Positions 52,712-60,675 of a stretch of DNA of 64,000 bases are shown here, one piece after another. The notes below the pieces were generated by a model that did not search any database, was not told the origin of the DNA, and saw nothing but the letters and a program-made list of their open reading frames with translations. The stretch comes from an uncultured Bacteroidales bacterium (GTDB lineage Bacteria; Bacteroidota; Bacteroidia; Bacteroidales; Muribaculaceae): NCBI GenBank assembly GCA_902793405.1, contig CADBDH010000003.1, forward strand, positions 128,460-192,459, read 5' to 3'. Position 1 is the stretch's first letter. Every line of letters starts with the position of its first letter. Made by a program: the position numbers and the translations under genes.

Positions 52712-53203
52712 TCAGTTGGCAATCACATAGCCGCCATTGCTGGGGTAGACGTGGTATTGTCTCATGCCCACTTTGTTGTTGATGGCAACGCCTGCCACGG
52801 GACCGCCCAATCCGGTGAGCGGATTATAGCGCGAGCCGCATCTGGAGCACACCGCCTCAAAGTTATCGGGGTTGATCGACAGCCTGATGGTGGGACTCGC
52901 CTCGACGGGGCAAGACATGTCATAGGCCATTGGCGCATCCATGCCCATCATCAGCAACACGCCGCCATAACCGGTATAGGTGTTGATGGTGAAGGGGAAG
53001 TTGGCGGGCAGGTGGTTGTCGCGGTCAAAGATGCGGTATTCGCCCATGCCGCTCACGCCGTAGGCGTTCCACATGGCATAGTTACCCAGGTCGATATGTA
53101 CCAGCATGCTCGGTACGGCCTTGTTGTCGATATGGTCACAACTGCCGCACAGGGCCAGCAGTATCCCTGCCATGAGGGAGGTATAAAACTTGGTCTTTTT
53201 CAT
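52712..53203 (-). CDS. Lipoprotein with Rieske-like fold lacking the usual histidines
   Basis: A 163-residue lipoprotein (MKKTKFYTSLMAGILLALCGSC, lipobox Cys at about 22). The pattern of the mature part (MSCPVEASPTIRLSINPDNF, then VCSRCGSRYNPLTGLGGPVA and QYHVYPSNGGYVIAN) follows the cluster-binding part of Rieske [2Fe-2S] proteins. But where they have C-x-H and C-x-x-H, this has CPVE and CSRC. It therefore probably does not hold a standard Rieske cluster; another metal or none is possible. The start is set by the lipoprotein signal; an upstream extension to 53368 would overlap the divergent GT2 gene. Confidence 0.6.
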   Translation of the reverse strand: MKKTKFYTSLMAGILLALCGSCDHIDNKAVPSMLVHIDLGNYAMWNAYGVSGMGEYRIFDRDNHLPANFPFTINTYTGYGGVLLMMGMDAPMAYDMSCPVEASPTIRLSINPDNFEAVCSRCGSRYNPLTGLGGPVAGVAINNKVGMRQYHVYPSNGGYVIAN

Positions 53204-53275
53204 TTCGCTAGCGTTTATTATGACTATTAAACGCAAAAAATGGTCATCAGATTGTAGCACTTGTGAGAAAATATT

Positions 53276-53283
53276 ATAATTTT
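53276..53283 (+). promoter_or_regulatory. -7 box of the GT2-PBP1a transcript
   Basis: TAATTTTG on the plus strand, 23 bases before the GT2 start codon. Confidence 0.5.
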
Positions 53284-53306
53284 GCGTCCACCTAACATTA
53301 CCTATT

Positions 53307-54062
53307 ATGGATCCGTTGTTCTCAATCATTACTGTCACGTGGAATGCCGCCGACGTCATCACGCCCACTCTTGAGAGCGTGCAGCGGCAGACGAGCAGTG
53401 ACTATGAGATGCTGATTATCGATGGCGCGTCGACCGACGACACACTGGCCATCGTCCGTCAGGCATCCATTGCCTCGTTGCGCGTGTTCAGTGAGCCGGA
53501 CAAGGGATTATATGACGCGATGAACAAGGGCATTGCCCGTGCGCGTGGCCGTTACATCGTGTTCCTGAATGCAGGCGACGCCTTTGCCGACGATGCCGTG
53601 CTGGCACGCCTGGCGCGCCTGGTCGCCGACAATCCAGGTGTGATTTATGGACAGACGCAGCTGGTGGACAGTAGCCGCAATGTGGTGGGCTCACGACACC
53701 TGACCGCGCCCAAGCGCTTGACCGCCGCCAGTTTCCTTCGCGGTATGGTGGTGTGCCACCAGGCTTTCTTTGCCCGTCGCGACCTGGTTCCGCAATATGA
53801 CTTGCAGTACAAACTGAGTGCCGACTATGACTGGTGCATCAAGATATTGCGCAAGTCGCCGCGTAACGCTTATGCTGGCGAGGCTCCGATCATCAGCTAT
53901 CTGGCCGACGGCATGACAACACGTCATCACCGCGCCTCGCTGCGGGAGCGCTATCGCATCATGTGTCGTCATTACGGCACTGTCAAGGCTATACTCAGCC
54001 ACTTGAGTTTCATCCCGCGGTATGTGAAACGCCGCTTGAGCGGTGCCGCCAACCGCCAATGA
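53307..54062 (+). CDS. Family 2 glycosyltransferase
   Basis: A 251-residue GT-A enzyme. The N-terminal FSIITVTWNAADVITPTLES, the IDGASTDDTL nucleotide-binding loop, SEPDKGLYDAMNKGIARARG and FLNAGDAFADD (in place of DxD) are typical of GT2 enzymes annotated as WcaA-like. No membrane helix. It lies 42 bases upstream of the PBP1a gene on the same strand. Acceptor and sugar are unknown. Confidence 0.87.
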   Translation: MDPLFSIITVTWNAADVITPTLESVQRQTSSDYEMLIIDGASTDDTLAIVRQASIASLRVFSEPDKGLYDAMNKGIARARGRYIVFLNAGDAFADDAVLARLARLVADNPGVIYGQTQLVDSSRNVVGSRHLTAPKRLTAASFLRGMVVCHQAFFARRDLVPQYDLQYKLSADYDWCIKILRKSPRNAYAGEAPIISYLADGMTTRHHRASLRERYRIMCRHYGTVKAILSHLSFIPRYVKRRLSGAANRQ

Positions 54063-54104
54063 CCGGCACCGGTCTAATAAAACTAACCTCTAATCATTAG
54101 CACT

Positions 54105-56537
54105 ATGGACAAACAACAATCAGGCAATATCATTACACGCTACTGGCGCCGTTTCAAGGTGTGGTACAAGGGATTGTATCGTGGCAGACCATGGTGGGTC
54201 AAGACCTTGGCCGCATTGGGGACATTCCTGGTCCTCTTCCTGTTGTATCTGGTGGCTGTGGACATCAACCTGCTGTGGCTCTTTGGCAAGTCGCCCAGCA
54301 CCTACAGCATCATGCATCCCCGCAACCCCGAGGCGAGCTACCTATACAGTGCCGACGGCAAGACCATCGGCAAGTACTATGATGAGAACCGCACGCCTGT
54401 GACCTATGACTCGATTAACCCGCAGTTCTTCCAGGTGCTCATCGACACCGAGGACGAACGCTTCTATAAGCATCACGGCATTGACTTTGGCGGCCTGGGC
54501 GCCGCCCTCAAGGATATGGTGCTGCATGGCCGCCCCCGCGGTGCGAGCACCATCACCCAGCAGCTGGTGAAGAACATGTTCCGCACGCGCAGCGACTACT
54601 CGACAGGCTTGCTGGGCTATATTCCGGGCGTGAAGATGCTCATCATGAAGAGCAAGGAATGGATTATCGCTACCAAGCTGGAAATCTTCTACAGCAAGAA
54701 GGAAATCCTGGAGATGTATGCCAACACGGTGGACTTTGGCAGCAATGCCTATGGCATCAAGACGGCCGCCAACACCTATTTTAAGACCACTCCCCGCAAC
54801 CTCAAGCTGGAGGAGAGCGCCGTGCTCGTTGGCCTGCTCAAGGCCACCAGTACCTATAACCCGCGCATCAACCCCAAGAACAGCCTGCGTCGCCGCAACC
54901 AGGTGTTGAAGAACATGGTATCGCGTGGCGACTTGACCGAGGCCCAGTATGACTCGGTATCGTCACTGCCCATCGACTTGAAATATACCCTCGAGGCCAA
55001 CTACGACGGCGTGGCTCCCTACTTCCGCGAAGCCGTGGCGCGCGAGATTGAAGGCATTGCCGAGGCCCAGAGACTGAAACTGGACTTGGAACGTGACGGC
55101 CTCAAGATTTATACCACGCTCGATTCCAAGATGCAGGAGTATGCCGAGCAGGCCGTGAGCGAGAAGATGAAGGTCGTGCAGCAGAACTTCAAGAGCCACT
55201 GGGGCGACAACGACTGCTGGCTCGACGAGAACAACCAGCCTATCGCCAACTTTGTCGAGGACAAGGCCCGCAACACGCCCATCTACCATGAGCTGCTGGC
55301 CCGCTATCCCAACGACCTGGACTCGGTCAACTACTACATGAACCAGCCACACATGGTGCACCTGTTTGACTATGAGAACGACTCGCTCTATATGGAGATG
55401 AGCTCGATGGACTCGGTGCGCTACATGCTCCACTTCATGCACTGCGGTTTCATCGCGATGGAACCCAGCAACGGCCATGTCAAGGCATGGGTGGGCGACG
55501 TGGACTTTGATACCTGGAAATATGACAAGGTTAGGGCCAAGCATCAGCCGGGTTCCACCTTCAAGCTCTTTGTCTATGCCATGGCGATGGAGCGTGGTCT
55601 TGTGCCCTGTGACCGCCGCCTCGACGAGTATATCGACACCCTGGTCTATAACGAGGAGAAACATGAACTCGAGCACTGGCGTCCCACCAATGCCAACGGC
55701 ACCTTCACCGGCGCCGACATGACGTTGCGTGCCGCTTTTGCCCAGAGTATCAACAGCGTCACCGTGCGTGTGGGCGGTGAGGTAGGCTTTGCCGAGATTG
55801 CCCAGCTGGCCCGTGACATGGGCATCAATTCCCCGCTCGACCCCAAGCCGGCACTCTCGCTGGGTGCTAGCGACGTCGATCTGATGGAACTGGTCAACAG
55901 CTATTGCACCGTGGTCAACGACGGCGTGCGCAACGATCCAGTCATCGTCACCCGCATCGTGGACCGTGACGGCAAGGAGATTTACCGTGCCCCGTCCCAC
56001 CAGGAGCGTGCCCTGACCTATCGCTCGGCTTGGCTCATGCAGCAGATGCTGCTGGCCTGCCGCACCGATGCCGGCGGCACCGCAATGGCGCTGAACGGCT
56101 ATATCACGCGTCCCCTGTATGACGTGGACCTGGGTGGCAAGACGGGTACCAGCAACCGTCATGCCGATGCCTGGTTCGTCGCCGTATCGCCAGGCCTGGT
56201 GTGCGGCTCGTGGGTGGGCGGTGAGTACCGCCAGATTCACTTCCGCTGGGGCGCATTGGGACAGGGCAGCCGCACGGCGTTGCCCATCTGTGGCCGCTTC
56301 CTGCAGCTCGTGTTAAGTGACCCGCAGTTCAAGCAGTACCACCAGCGCTTCCAGCCGTCCAAGGAACCCATCGACCCCGCCTTGTATTCGGGCTGTTCGG
56401 CATTAGGACAGGTCGAGGAGTTTGACTCGACCATGCTGGAGTTTGACGAGGATTCACTCTTCGTTCCCCTCACCGACGACATCAACCCCGACGAGAAACT
56501 CAAGGTAGAGGATCCTGCCGTCCCCGACTCGGTATAA
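54105..56537 (+). CDS. Class A penicillin-binding protein (PBP1a type)
   Basis: A bifunctional peptidoglycan synthase of 810 residues. One membrane helix at about 37-60 (TLAALGTFLVLFLLYLVAVD). The glycosyltransferase domain (about 85-270) has IDTEDERFYKHHGIDFGGLG, RGASTITQQLVKNMF and KEWIIATKLEIFYSKKEILE. The transpeptidase domain (about 440-740) has the SxxK motif in KHQPGSTFKLF (Ser about 486), SxN in FAQSINSVTVR and KTG in LGGKTGTSNRHAD. All three catalytic motifs are intact. The acidic C-terminal tail is short. It shares a transcript with the GT2 gene and ends at a hairpin near 56569-56594 (CCCAGCAT/ATGTTGGG). Confidence 0.94.
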   Translation: MDKQQSGNIITRYWRRFKVWYKGLYRGRPWWVKTLAALGTFLVLFLLYLVAVDINLLWLFGKSPSTYSIMHPRNPEASYLYSADGKTIGKYYDENRTPVTYDSINPQFFQVLIDTEDERFYKHHGIDFGGLGAALKDMVLHGRPRGASTITQQLVKNMFRTRSDYSTGLLGYIPGVKMLIMKSKEWIIATKLEIFYSKKEILEMYANTVDFGSNAYGIKTAANTYFKTTPRNLKLEESAVLVGLLKATSTYNPRINPKNSLRRRNQVLKNMVSRGDLTEAQYDSVSSLPIDLKYTLEANYDGVAPYFREAVAREIEGIAEAQRLKLDLERDGLKIYTTLDSKMQEYAEQAVSEKMKVVQQNFKSHWGDNDCWLDENNQPIANFVEDKARNTPIYHELLARYPNDLDSVNYYMNQPHMVHLFDYENDSLYMEMSSMDSVRYMLHFMHCGFIAMEPSNGHVKAWVGDVDFDTWKYDKVRAKHQPGSTFKLFVYAMAMERGLVPCDRRLDEYIDTLVYNEEKHELEHWRPTNANGTFTGADMTLRAAFAQSINSVTVRVGGEVGFAEIAQLARDMGINSPLDPKPALSLGASDVDLMELVNSYCTVVNDGVRNDPVIVTRIVDRDGKEIYRAPSHQERALTYRSAWLMQQMLLACRTDAGGTAMALNGYITRPLYDVDLGGKTGTSNRHADAWFVAVSPGLVCGSWVGGEYRQIHFRWGALGQGSRTALPICGRFLQLVLSDPQFKQYHQRFQPSKEPIDPALYSGCSALGQVEEFDSTMLEFDEDSLFVPLTDDINPDEKLKVEDPAVPDSV

Positions 56538-56623
56538 CACCGCTTCTTTCCTGACTCTTTCTCATCTCCCAGCATCACCGATGGCATGTTGGGCAGGACA
56601 ACTGTGGGTAAAGTGTAAAAGAT

Positions 56624-56710
56624 TTAGACACATTAGTGTAAAAAAAATAGACAATCGGCGTTTTTTAAAGAGAAAAACTTGCGCCGGGGTGCCATTGTAT
56701 AGTAAATTTG
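56624..56710 (+). promoter_or_regulatory. Duplicated promoter module 1 (upstream element plus promoter)
   Basis: A 30-base element (56624-56653) has the parts TTAGACAC, TAGTGT, A8 and TAGACA. Then come a GCGTTTTTT run, TTG at 56679-56681 and a -7 box TAAATTTG at 56703-56710. The distance from element start to -7 box is 79 bases, and from TTG to -7 box 24 bases; both are identical in module 2. Confidence 0.65.
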
Positions 56711-56726
56711 CTTCAGAAACCAAGAC

Positions 56727-56847
56727 GAGCTGAGCCAGGGACTGAATGATCTGGTCTATGGAGTGAGTAAGGAAAAAAGTATTGGCAATTAGGATGTATG
56801 ATGAATTAAGGAACAAAAAGGTAAAGCCCAAGTCCCTGGCGATGCTC
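56727..56847 (+). ncRNA. Structured leader 1: GAGC-NNN-GCCAGGGACT hairpin
   Basis: GAGC (56727-56730), three unpaired bases and GCCAGGGACT (56734-56743) pair with AGTCCCTGGC (56831-56840), three bases and GCTC (56844-56847). It begins about 12 bases after the likely transcription start of module 1. The same stem with two compensatory base-pair changes appears at 57078-57175. Contained frames are very short. Confidence 0.5.
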
Positions 56848-56896
56848 CAATGGTTGCAACCGACAAGAATTAATGAGCAATAAAACAGACATAACG

Positions 56897-56998
56897 ATGA
56901 AAACAACAATAATACCGTTTAATCCCTGTCATGCCGGTGGCGGCATCAGCCTCCATGAGTGCTGTAACCGATATGCCTTAATGCGCTTCCTCATGTAA
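56897..56998 (+). CDS. Possible 33-residue peptide downstream of leader 1
   Basis: ATG at 56897 lies 49 bases after leader hairpin 1; the BspA-like gene ATG lies 49 bases after leader hairpin 3. The peptide reads MKTTIIPFNPCHAGG then GISLHECCNRYALMRFLM, with three Cys, two His and a GGG. It may be a true small protein or what is left of a gene that once followed this leader. No signal peptide is clear. Confidence 0.3.
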   Translation: MKTTIIPFNPCHAGGGISLHECCNRYALMRFLM

Positions 56999-57077
56999 AA
57001 GACGTGGGGACCGGCGCTTGTGATTGATGTGCAATAAATGATGAATGATTTTTTCATAATCGTGTGGTTGTTGATAT

Positions 57078-57175
57078 GGAGCAAAGCCAGGAACCAAGAC
57101 AGGTAATAGATGATATCGGTATGATTTTTATGGATGGCAACGTTCATTCCTTAACCCGGTTCCTGGCAATGCTCC
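57078..57175 (+). ncRNA. Second GAGC-NNN-GCCAGG hairpin
   Basis: GGAGC (57078-57082), AAA and GCCAGGAACC (57086-57095) pair with GGTTCCTGGC (57158-57167), AAT and GCTCC (57171-57175). The build matches leader 1, including the 3/3 internal loop. It has no promoter of its own and could be the 3' end of the module 1 transcript. A 38-codon frame (57076-57192) overlaps it. Confidence 0.45.
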
Positions 57176-57214
57176 TTTCGGCAAACCACTGATTTTAGGG
57201 GAAACGTAAAAAAA

Positions 57215-57301
57215 TTAGACACTATAGTGTAAAAAAAATAGACACTTTGCGTTTTTGGCAAGAAAATGCTTGACAAATCCTTTGGGATGGCTGTAACTTT
57301 G
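57215..57301 (+). promoter_or_regulatory. Duplicated promoter module 2, reading into the BspA-like gene
   Basis: The 30-base element at 57215-57244 repeats module 1, with the centre now a perfect palindrome ACACTATAGTGT. The GCGTTTTT run, TTG at 57270-57272 and -7 box TAACTTTG at 57294-57301 follow at the same distances as in module 1. The mRNA would carry a leader of about 250 bases before the ATG at 57557. Confidence 0.7.
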
Positions 57302-57462
57302 ATAGCGCAAAAAGATTATTGTAGATTTTTTCATAAAAGACGAATTAGGTTAATAAATATGGTTATTCAAAAAAGTGCTAAAGTTTTTTCTAATGTACCG
57401 TATCACTACCGCTCAGTCGGTAATCAGCTGATGAAGCTGTCTTGCTAGGAACACACACTAAA

Positions 57463-57507
57463 AGAGCATTGCTGGTCATCTCATGGCAGGAGCCCCGGCA
57501 ATGCTCT
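57463..57507 (+). promoter_or_regulatory. Leader hairpin 3 before the BspA-like gene
   Basis: AGAGCATTGCTGG (57463-57475) pairs with CCGGCAATGCTCT (57495-57507), 13 pairs with one G-T. It ends 49 bases before the ATG at 57557. It matches the GAGC-NNN-GC...GC-AAT-GCTC frame of the two hairpins upstream. It may be a terminator/antiterminator or protein-binding leader. Confidence 0.5.
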
Positions 57508-57556
57508 GTTTAATGTAAACAGAAATCAAACAATTATTAACATAAAACTAAAAACG

Positions 57557-59047
57557 ATGATGAAAAAATTACTTTTAACCCTACTGATGCTGGCCGCGAG
57601 CACCGCGGCTATGCAGGCTCAAGATGAGCCTGTTCAAACAGCCACACCTGAAATTTGGATCACGAGGTTCTATCAGGGCGATAATGAGTATTTTCAGTAT
57701 GATGATAGATACGGCTATGACCATTTTGCCTTTGGTGAAGCAGTCTCTTTCGTGAACAAAGATGAAGAAGATGCGATGATATACTATAGTTTTGACGGAG
57801 GCGATTGTTGGATGGTGAGCGATGGAGAGCCGATAGTGTTTATGGAACCAGGCGAATACTTCATCCAAGCCTATGCCCAAGTTGAGGGGAAACTGCCCAG
57901 TGAGGTAGTTTGTCAAAATATGGTGATTACAAGTATTTATGACGGGTGGTGTTTCAATTTCTACGAGGATATGATTTGTTATGTTTTTACGGGAGCCTCG
58001 ACGGTGATGGTTTGCCCGCCTAGGGATGATATCTTCTTTACGGGCAATGTGGGCGAGAATGATTGGTATCAAGAAGATGTGGCGATACCCGAAACAGTAA
58101 GACATAATAGGAAAATCTACACGGTGACTGCCGTTGGCCCGTTGGCATTTGCCGGCTGCAGGGCGGGTGAGGTGTCACTGCCCGGCACGATTACCAGCAT
58201 TGGAGATGCCGCTTTTGAAAACTCAGCATTGACTTCGATTGATATCCCTGCTGCTGTGACAAGTATCGGTCGATGGGCATTCACAGGGACGCCTTATCTG
58301 GAGCGGATTCATGTGGATGAGGGCAATCCCGTTTATGATTCCCGTGAGGACTGCAATGCGATTATCGAGACGGCTACCAATACGCTTGTCCAGGCTTGCA
58401 AAAACACGGTAATTCCCGCCTCGGTTACAACCATTGGTGAATATGCCTTCGGCGGTGATCTTGGCTCTTTTGGCGTACGTTTGCCCGAGGTCTATACGCT
58501 GCCCGCTACTGTGACAACGATTTGTGATTTCGCTTTCAGGGAGTGCAACATGAAGAAGGTCCTGATACCCAATTCTGTTACATCGATAGGGAGATATGCT
58601 TTTTCATTGTGCGAGAACCTGGAGAGTGTTGACCTGCCTGAATCACTGATGACCATTGGCGAGGCCGGATTTGGCTACAACAGTAAATTGACAACTGTGG
58701 TATGCCGGGCCATGACGCCGCCCGATGCATCCAATCTTGTGGTTGCCGATGATCATGGTGGAACTCAGGTTTATGAGCAGGCAACGCTGTTTGTGCCCAA
58801 TGAGTCACTGCAGGCTTACCGTGCCCACGAGGAGTGGGGCCGCTTCACGCGCATCGTGCCCTTTATCGGTGCCGGTCCTGGCGACATGGACGGCAATGGG
58901 GCAATCAACGTGAAGGACGTGACCGACCTGGTTGACATGCTGCTGGGCGGTGAAGAGTTGCCGGCCTACTACGACGTGGATGGCAACGGTGAGGTGAATG
59001 TCAATGACGTGGCCATCCTCATCGACCTGCTCATGAATGGCAATTGA
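57557..59047 (+). CDS. BspA-like LRR surface protein with dockerin-like repeats (paralogue 1)
   Basis: A 496-residue protein. Signal peptide MMKKLLLTLLMLAASTAAMQA-Q; a beta-rich region (23-165) with YYSFDGGDCWMVSDGEPI; BspA/LRR_5 repeats (about 185-400) of the type SIGDAAFENSALTSIDIPAA and VTSIGRYAFSLCENLESVDL; then the linker EEWGRFTRIVPFIGAGPGDM and two dockerin loops (DMDGNGAINVKDVTDLVDML and DVDGNGEVNVNDVAILIDLL). It is likely a surface adhesin or scaffold protein. It is expressed from the duplicated promoter module with a long structured leader. The next gene is a tandem paralogue. Confidence 0.83.
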   Translation: MMKKLLLTLLMLAASTAAMQAQDEPVQTATPEIWITRFYQGDNEYFQYDDRYGYDHFAFGEAVSFVNKDEEDAMIYYSFDGGDCWMVSDGEPIVFMEPGEYFIQAYAQVEGKLPSEVVCQNMVITSIYDGWCFNFYEDMICYVFTGASTVMVCPPRDDIFFTGNVGENDWYQEDVAIPETVRHNRKIYTVTAVGPLAFAGCRAGEVSLPGTITSIGDAAFENSALTSIDIPAAVTSIGRWAFTGTPYLERIHVDEGNPVYDSREDCNAIIETATNTLVQACKNTVIPASVTTIGEYAFGGDLGSFGVRLPEVYTLPATVTTICDFAFRECNMKKVLIPNSVTSIGRYAFSLCENLESVDLPESLMTIGEAGFGYNSKLTTVVCRAMTPPDASNLVVADDHGGTQVYEQATLFVPNESLQAYRAHEEWGRFTRIVPFIGAGPGDMDGNGAINVKDVTDLVDMLLGGEELPAYYDVDGNGEVNVNDVAILIDLLMNGN

Positions 59048-59081
59048 TAAAATAATGTTTAACTCAAATGGATATAAGAAG

Positions 59082-60512
59082 ATGAAAAAGACAGTATTAA
59101 TCTTTGCAGCTGCTTTACTGCCATGGGCGATGGCGCTTGCCGACATTGCGCCGGCGCCTGTTATCACGATTGAACTGGTGGGCAACCACAATGTGTTCAC
59201 TCCTGGAAACTATTATCAGGAGATATGTGTTTTTGATTACAAGGTCACGGCCACGGGCGAGGGAGATATACATCTCTATTTGAACGGCATTGAGGTGCCT
59301 AATCCGTGCTATATCCCTCAAGACTACCCCGACTGGCATGACGATACATGGTACGAGAACGAAGTGATGTATTGCTTTTCAGCCTATGTGCCAAACGGAG
59401 GGGGGCCTATAAATAAGACAGATGAACAGTTTGTTGTGTCCGCTATCCCGCGGTATTCCTTGAACTATGAAGCCGAAACCGAGTCTTATTGGATGTCATT
59501 TGAATATGGTACACGGTATAGGAACTGGAGCTCCAGCTCCGAGTGGCTGCAATTCAGTCAGCCGTTCAAAGTGTGGCAGGCTCCACAGAGCCTCTACGGG
59601 GGTGTCCATATCGAGGTGATGGATGATGGTTTTATGGATAATGGTTACTTGAGCAGTAACATGGGCATTCTTCATGATTTGAGCATGCGTCTGGCCGGAA
59701 ACAGTATTTTCCGTTATGGCTTATATGAAGAAGGAGTTTATCATCCCTATGAAATGGTCTATGACATTACTCCCGAAACTCCCATTGTGCCCTTGTACAA
59801 CTACATCTGCAACAAGTACTGGATGCCCAGCGCTCACCCGCCCTGCTACTCGGGTGATGTGGTCATTCCCGATTATGTAGAGTGCATTCTGGATTACACC
59901 TTCGAGAATTGCCCGGATTTGATAAGTGTCTTCATCCCTGCTTCGGTTACCTCGATCAATGAGCACGCCTTTGTGGGTTGCACGAGGCTTGACAGGGTAG
60001 AGATTGAGAGTCTTGACTCATGGTGCGAAATGGTGTTCATCGACTCCTTGAGCAATCCGTTGCTTTATGCCGATCACTTGATTTTGAATGGAGAGGAGGT
60101 CAAAGACCTGGTGTTTGAGAGCGAGACTAACCTCTTTATCGACCGCTATGCATTTGCAGGTTATAAAGGCTTGGCCAGTGTGACTTGCTATTCAAGCGTG
60201 CCTATCTATGCTTCCGAAGATGCGTTCTATAAACTCTATGACAGGGTAAAACTCTATGTCCCCTATGAGTCACTGGAGGCTTACCGTACCCATGACGAGT
60301 GGGGCCGCTTCACGCGCATCGTGCCCTTTATCGGTGCCGGCCCTGGCGACATGGACGGCGACGGCCAGTTGAACATAGGTGACGTGACGGCCCTGATCGA
60401 CATGTTCCTGAACGGTGAACAGTTGCCCGCCTATTGTGACATGGACGGCGACGGCTCGGTGAACATCAACGATCTTACCGAGCTCATCGACCTGCTCAGC
60501 AACGGCGATTAA
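59082..60512 (+). CDS. BspA-like surface protein with dockerin-like repeats (paralogue 2)
   Basis: A 476-residue protein with signal peptide MKKTVLIFAAALLPWAMALA. The N-terminal 230 residues are beta-rich and not LRR. One to three LRR_5 units follow near residues 260-320 (YTFENCPDLISVFIPASVTS). The linker DEWGRFTRIVPFIGAGPGDM and two dockerin loops are nearly identical to paralogue 1. About 95 bases at 58802-58900 and 60268-60365 are almost the same DNA, a sign of recent duplication or gene conversion of the C-terminal cassette. It begins 34 bases after paralogue 1; in-frame ATG codons earlier overlap that gene and are rejected. Confidence 0.8.
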   Translation: MKKTVLIFAAALLPWAMALADIAPAPVITIELVGNHNVFTPGNYYQEICVFDYKVTATGEGDIHLYLNGIEVPNPCYIPQDYPDWHDDTWYENEVMYCFSAYVPNGGGPINKTDEQFVVSAIPRYSLNYEAETESYWMSFEYGTRYRNWSSSSEWLQFSQPFKVWQAPQSLYGGVHIEVMDDGFMDNGYLSSNMGILHDLSMRLAGNSIFRYGLYEEGVYHPYEMVYDITPETPIVPLYNYICNKYWMPSAHPPCYSGDVVIPDYVECILDYTFENCPDLISVFIPASVTSINEHAFVGCTRLDRVEIESLDSWCEMVFIDSLSNPLLYADHLILNGEEVKDLVFESETNLFIDRYAFAGYKGLASVTCYSSVPIYASEDAFYKLYDRVKLYVPYESLEAYRTHDEWGRFTRIVPFIGAGPGDMDGDGQLNIGDVTALIDMFLNGEQLPAYCDMDGDGSVNINDLTELIDLLSNGD

Positions 60513-60572
60513 GCCCCAGTCGGCTTTGCCGTTCACTGTGGCATTGTCCGGGGCTGTGTCATAATTTTTTCG
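60512..60572 (+). terminator. Possible terminator after the BspA-like pair
   Basis: AGCCCC (60512-60517) pairs with GGGGCT (60550-60555), followed about ten bases later by T6. The stem is short. Confidence 0.4.
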
Positions 60573-60675
60573 TTGTGTTTTAATCAGCTTGGCGGCCGAG
60601 AAATATTATTTATTTTTTCGTGCGAAGCTCCATCTGCAATTACCCCGCCCGCATCTCGGTTAATACTCTCTTGTG

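Noticed and set aside
56929-57147. 72-codon minus-strand frame in the 57-kb gap, with an internal MKKSFIIYCTSI start
   Set aside because: No promoter box on that strand, odd composition, and it runs opposite the leader-RNA region.
57266-57448. 60-codon plus-strand frame after promoter module 2
   Set aside because: Its first ATG lies upstream of the -7 box, so the transcript would begin inside it; the remaining 29 codons from 57359 have no supporting signal.
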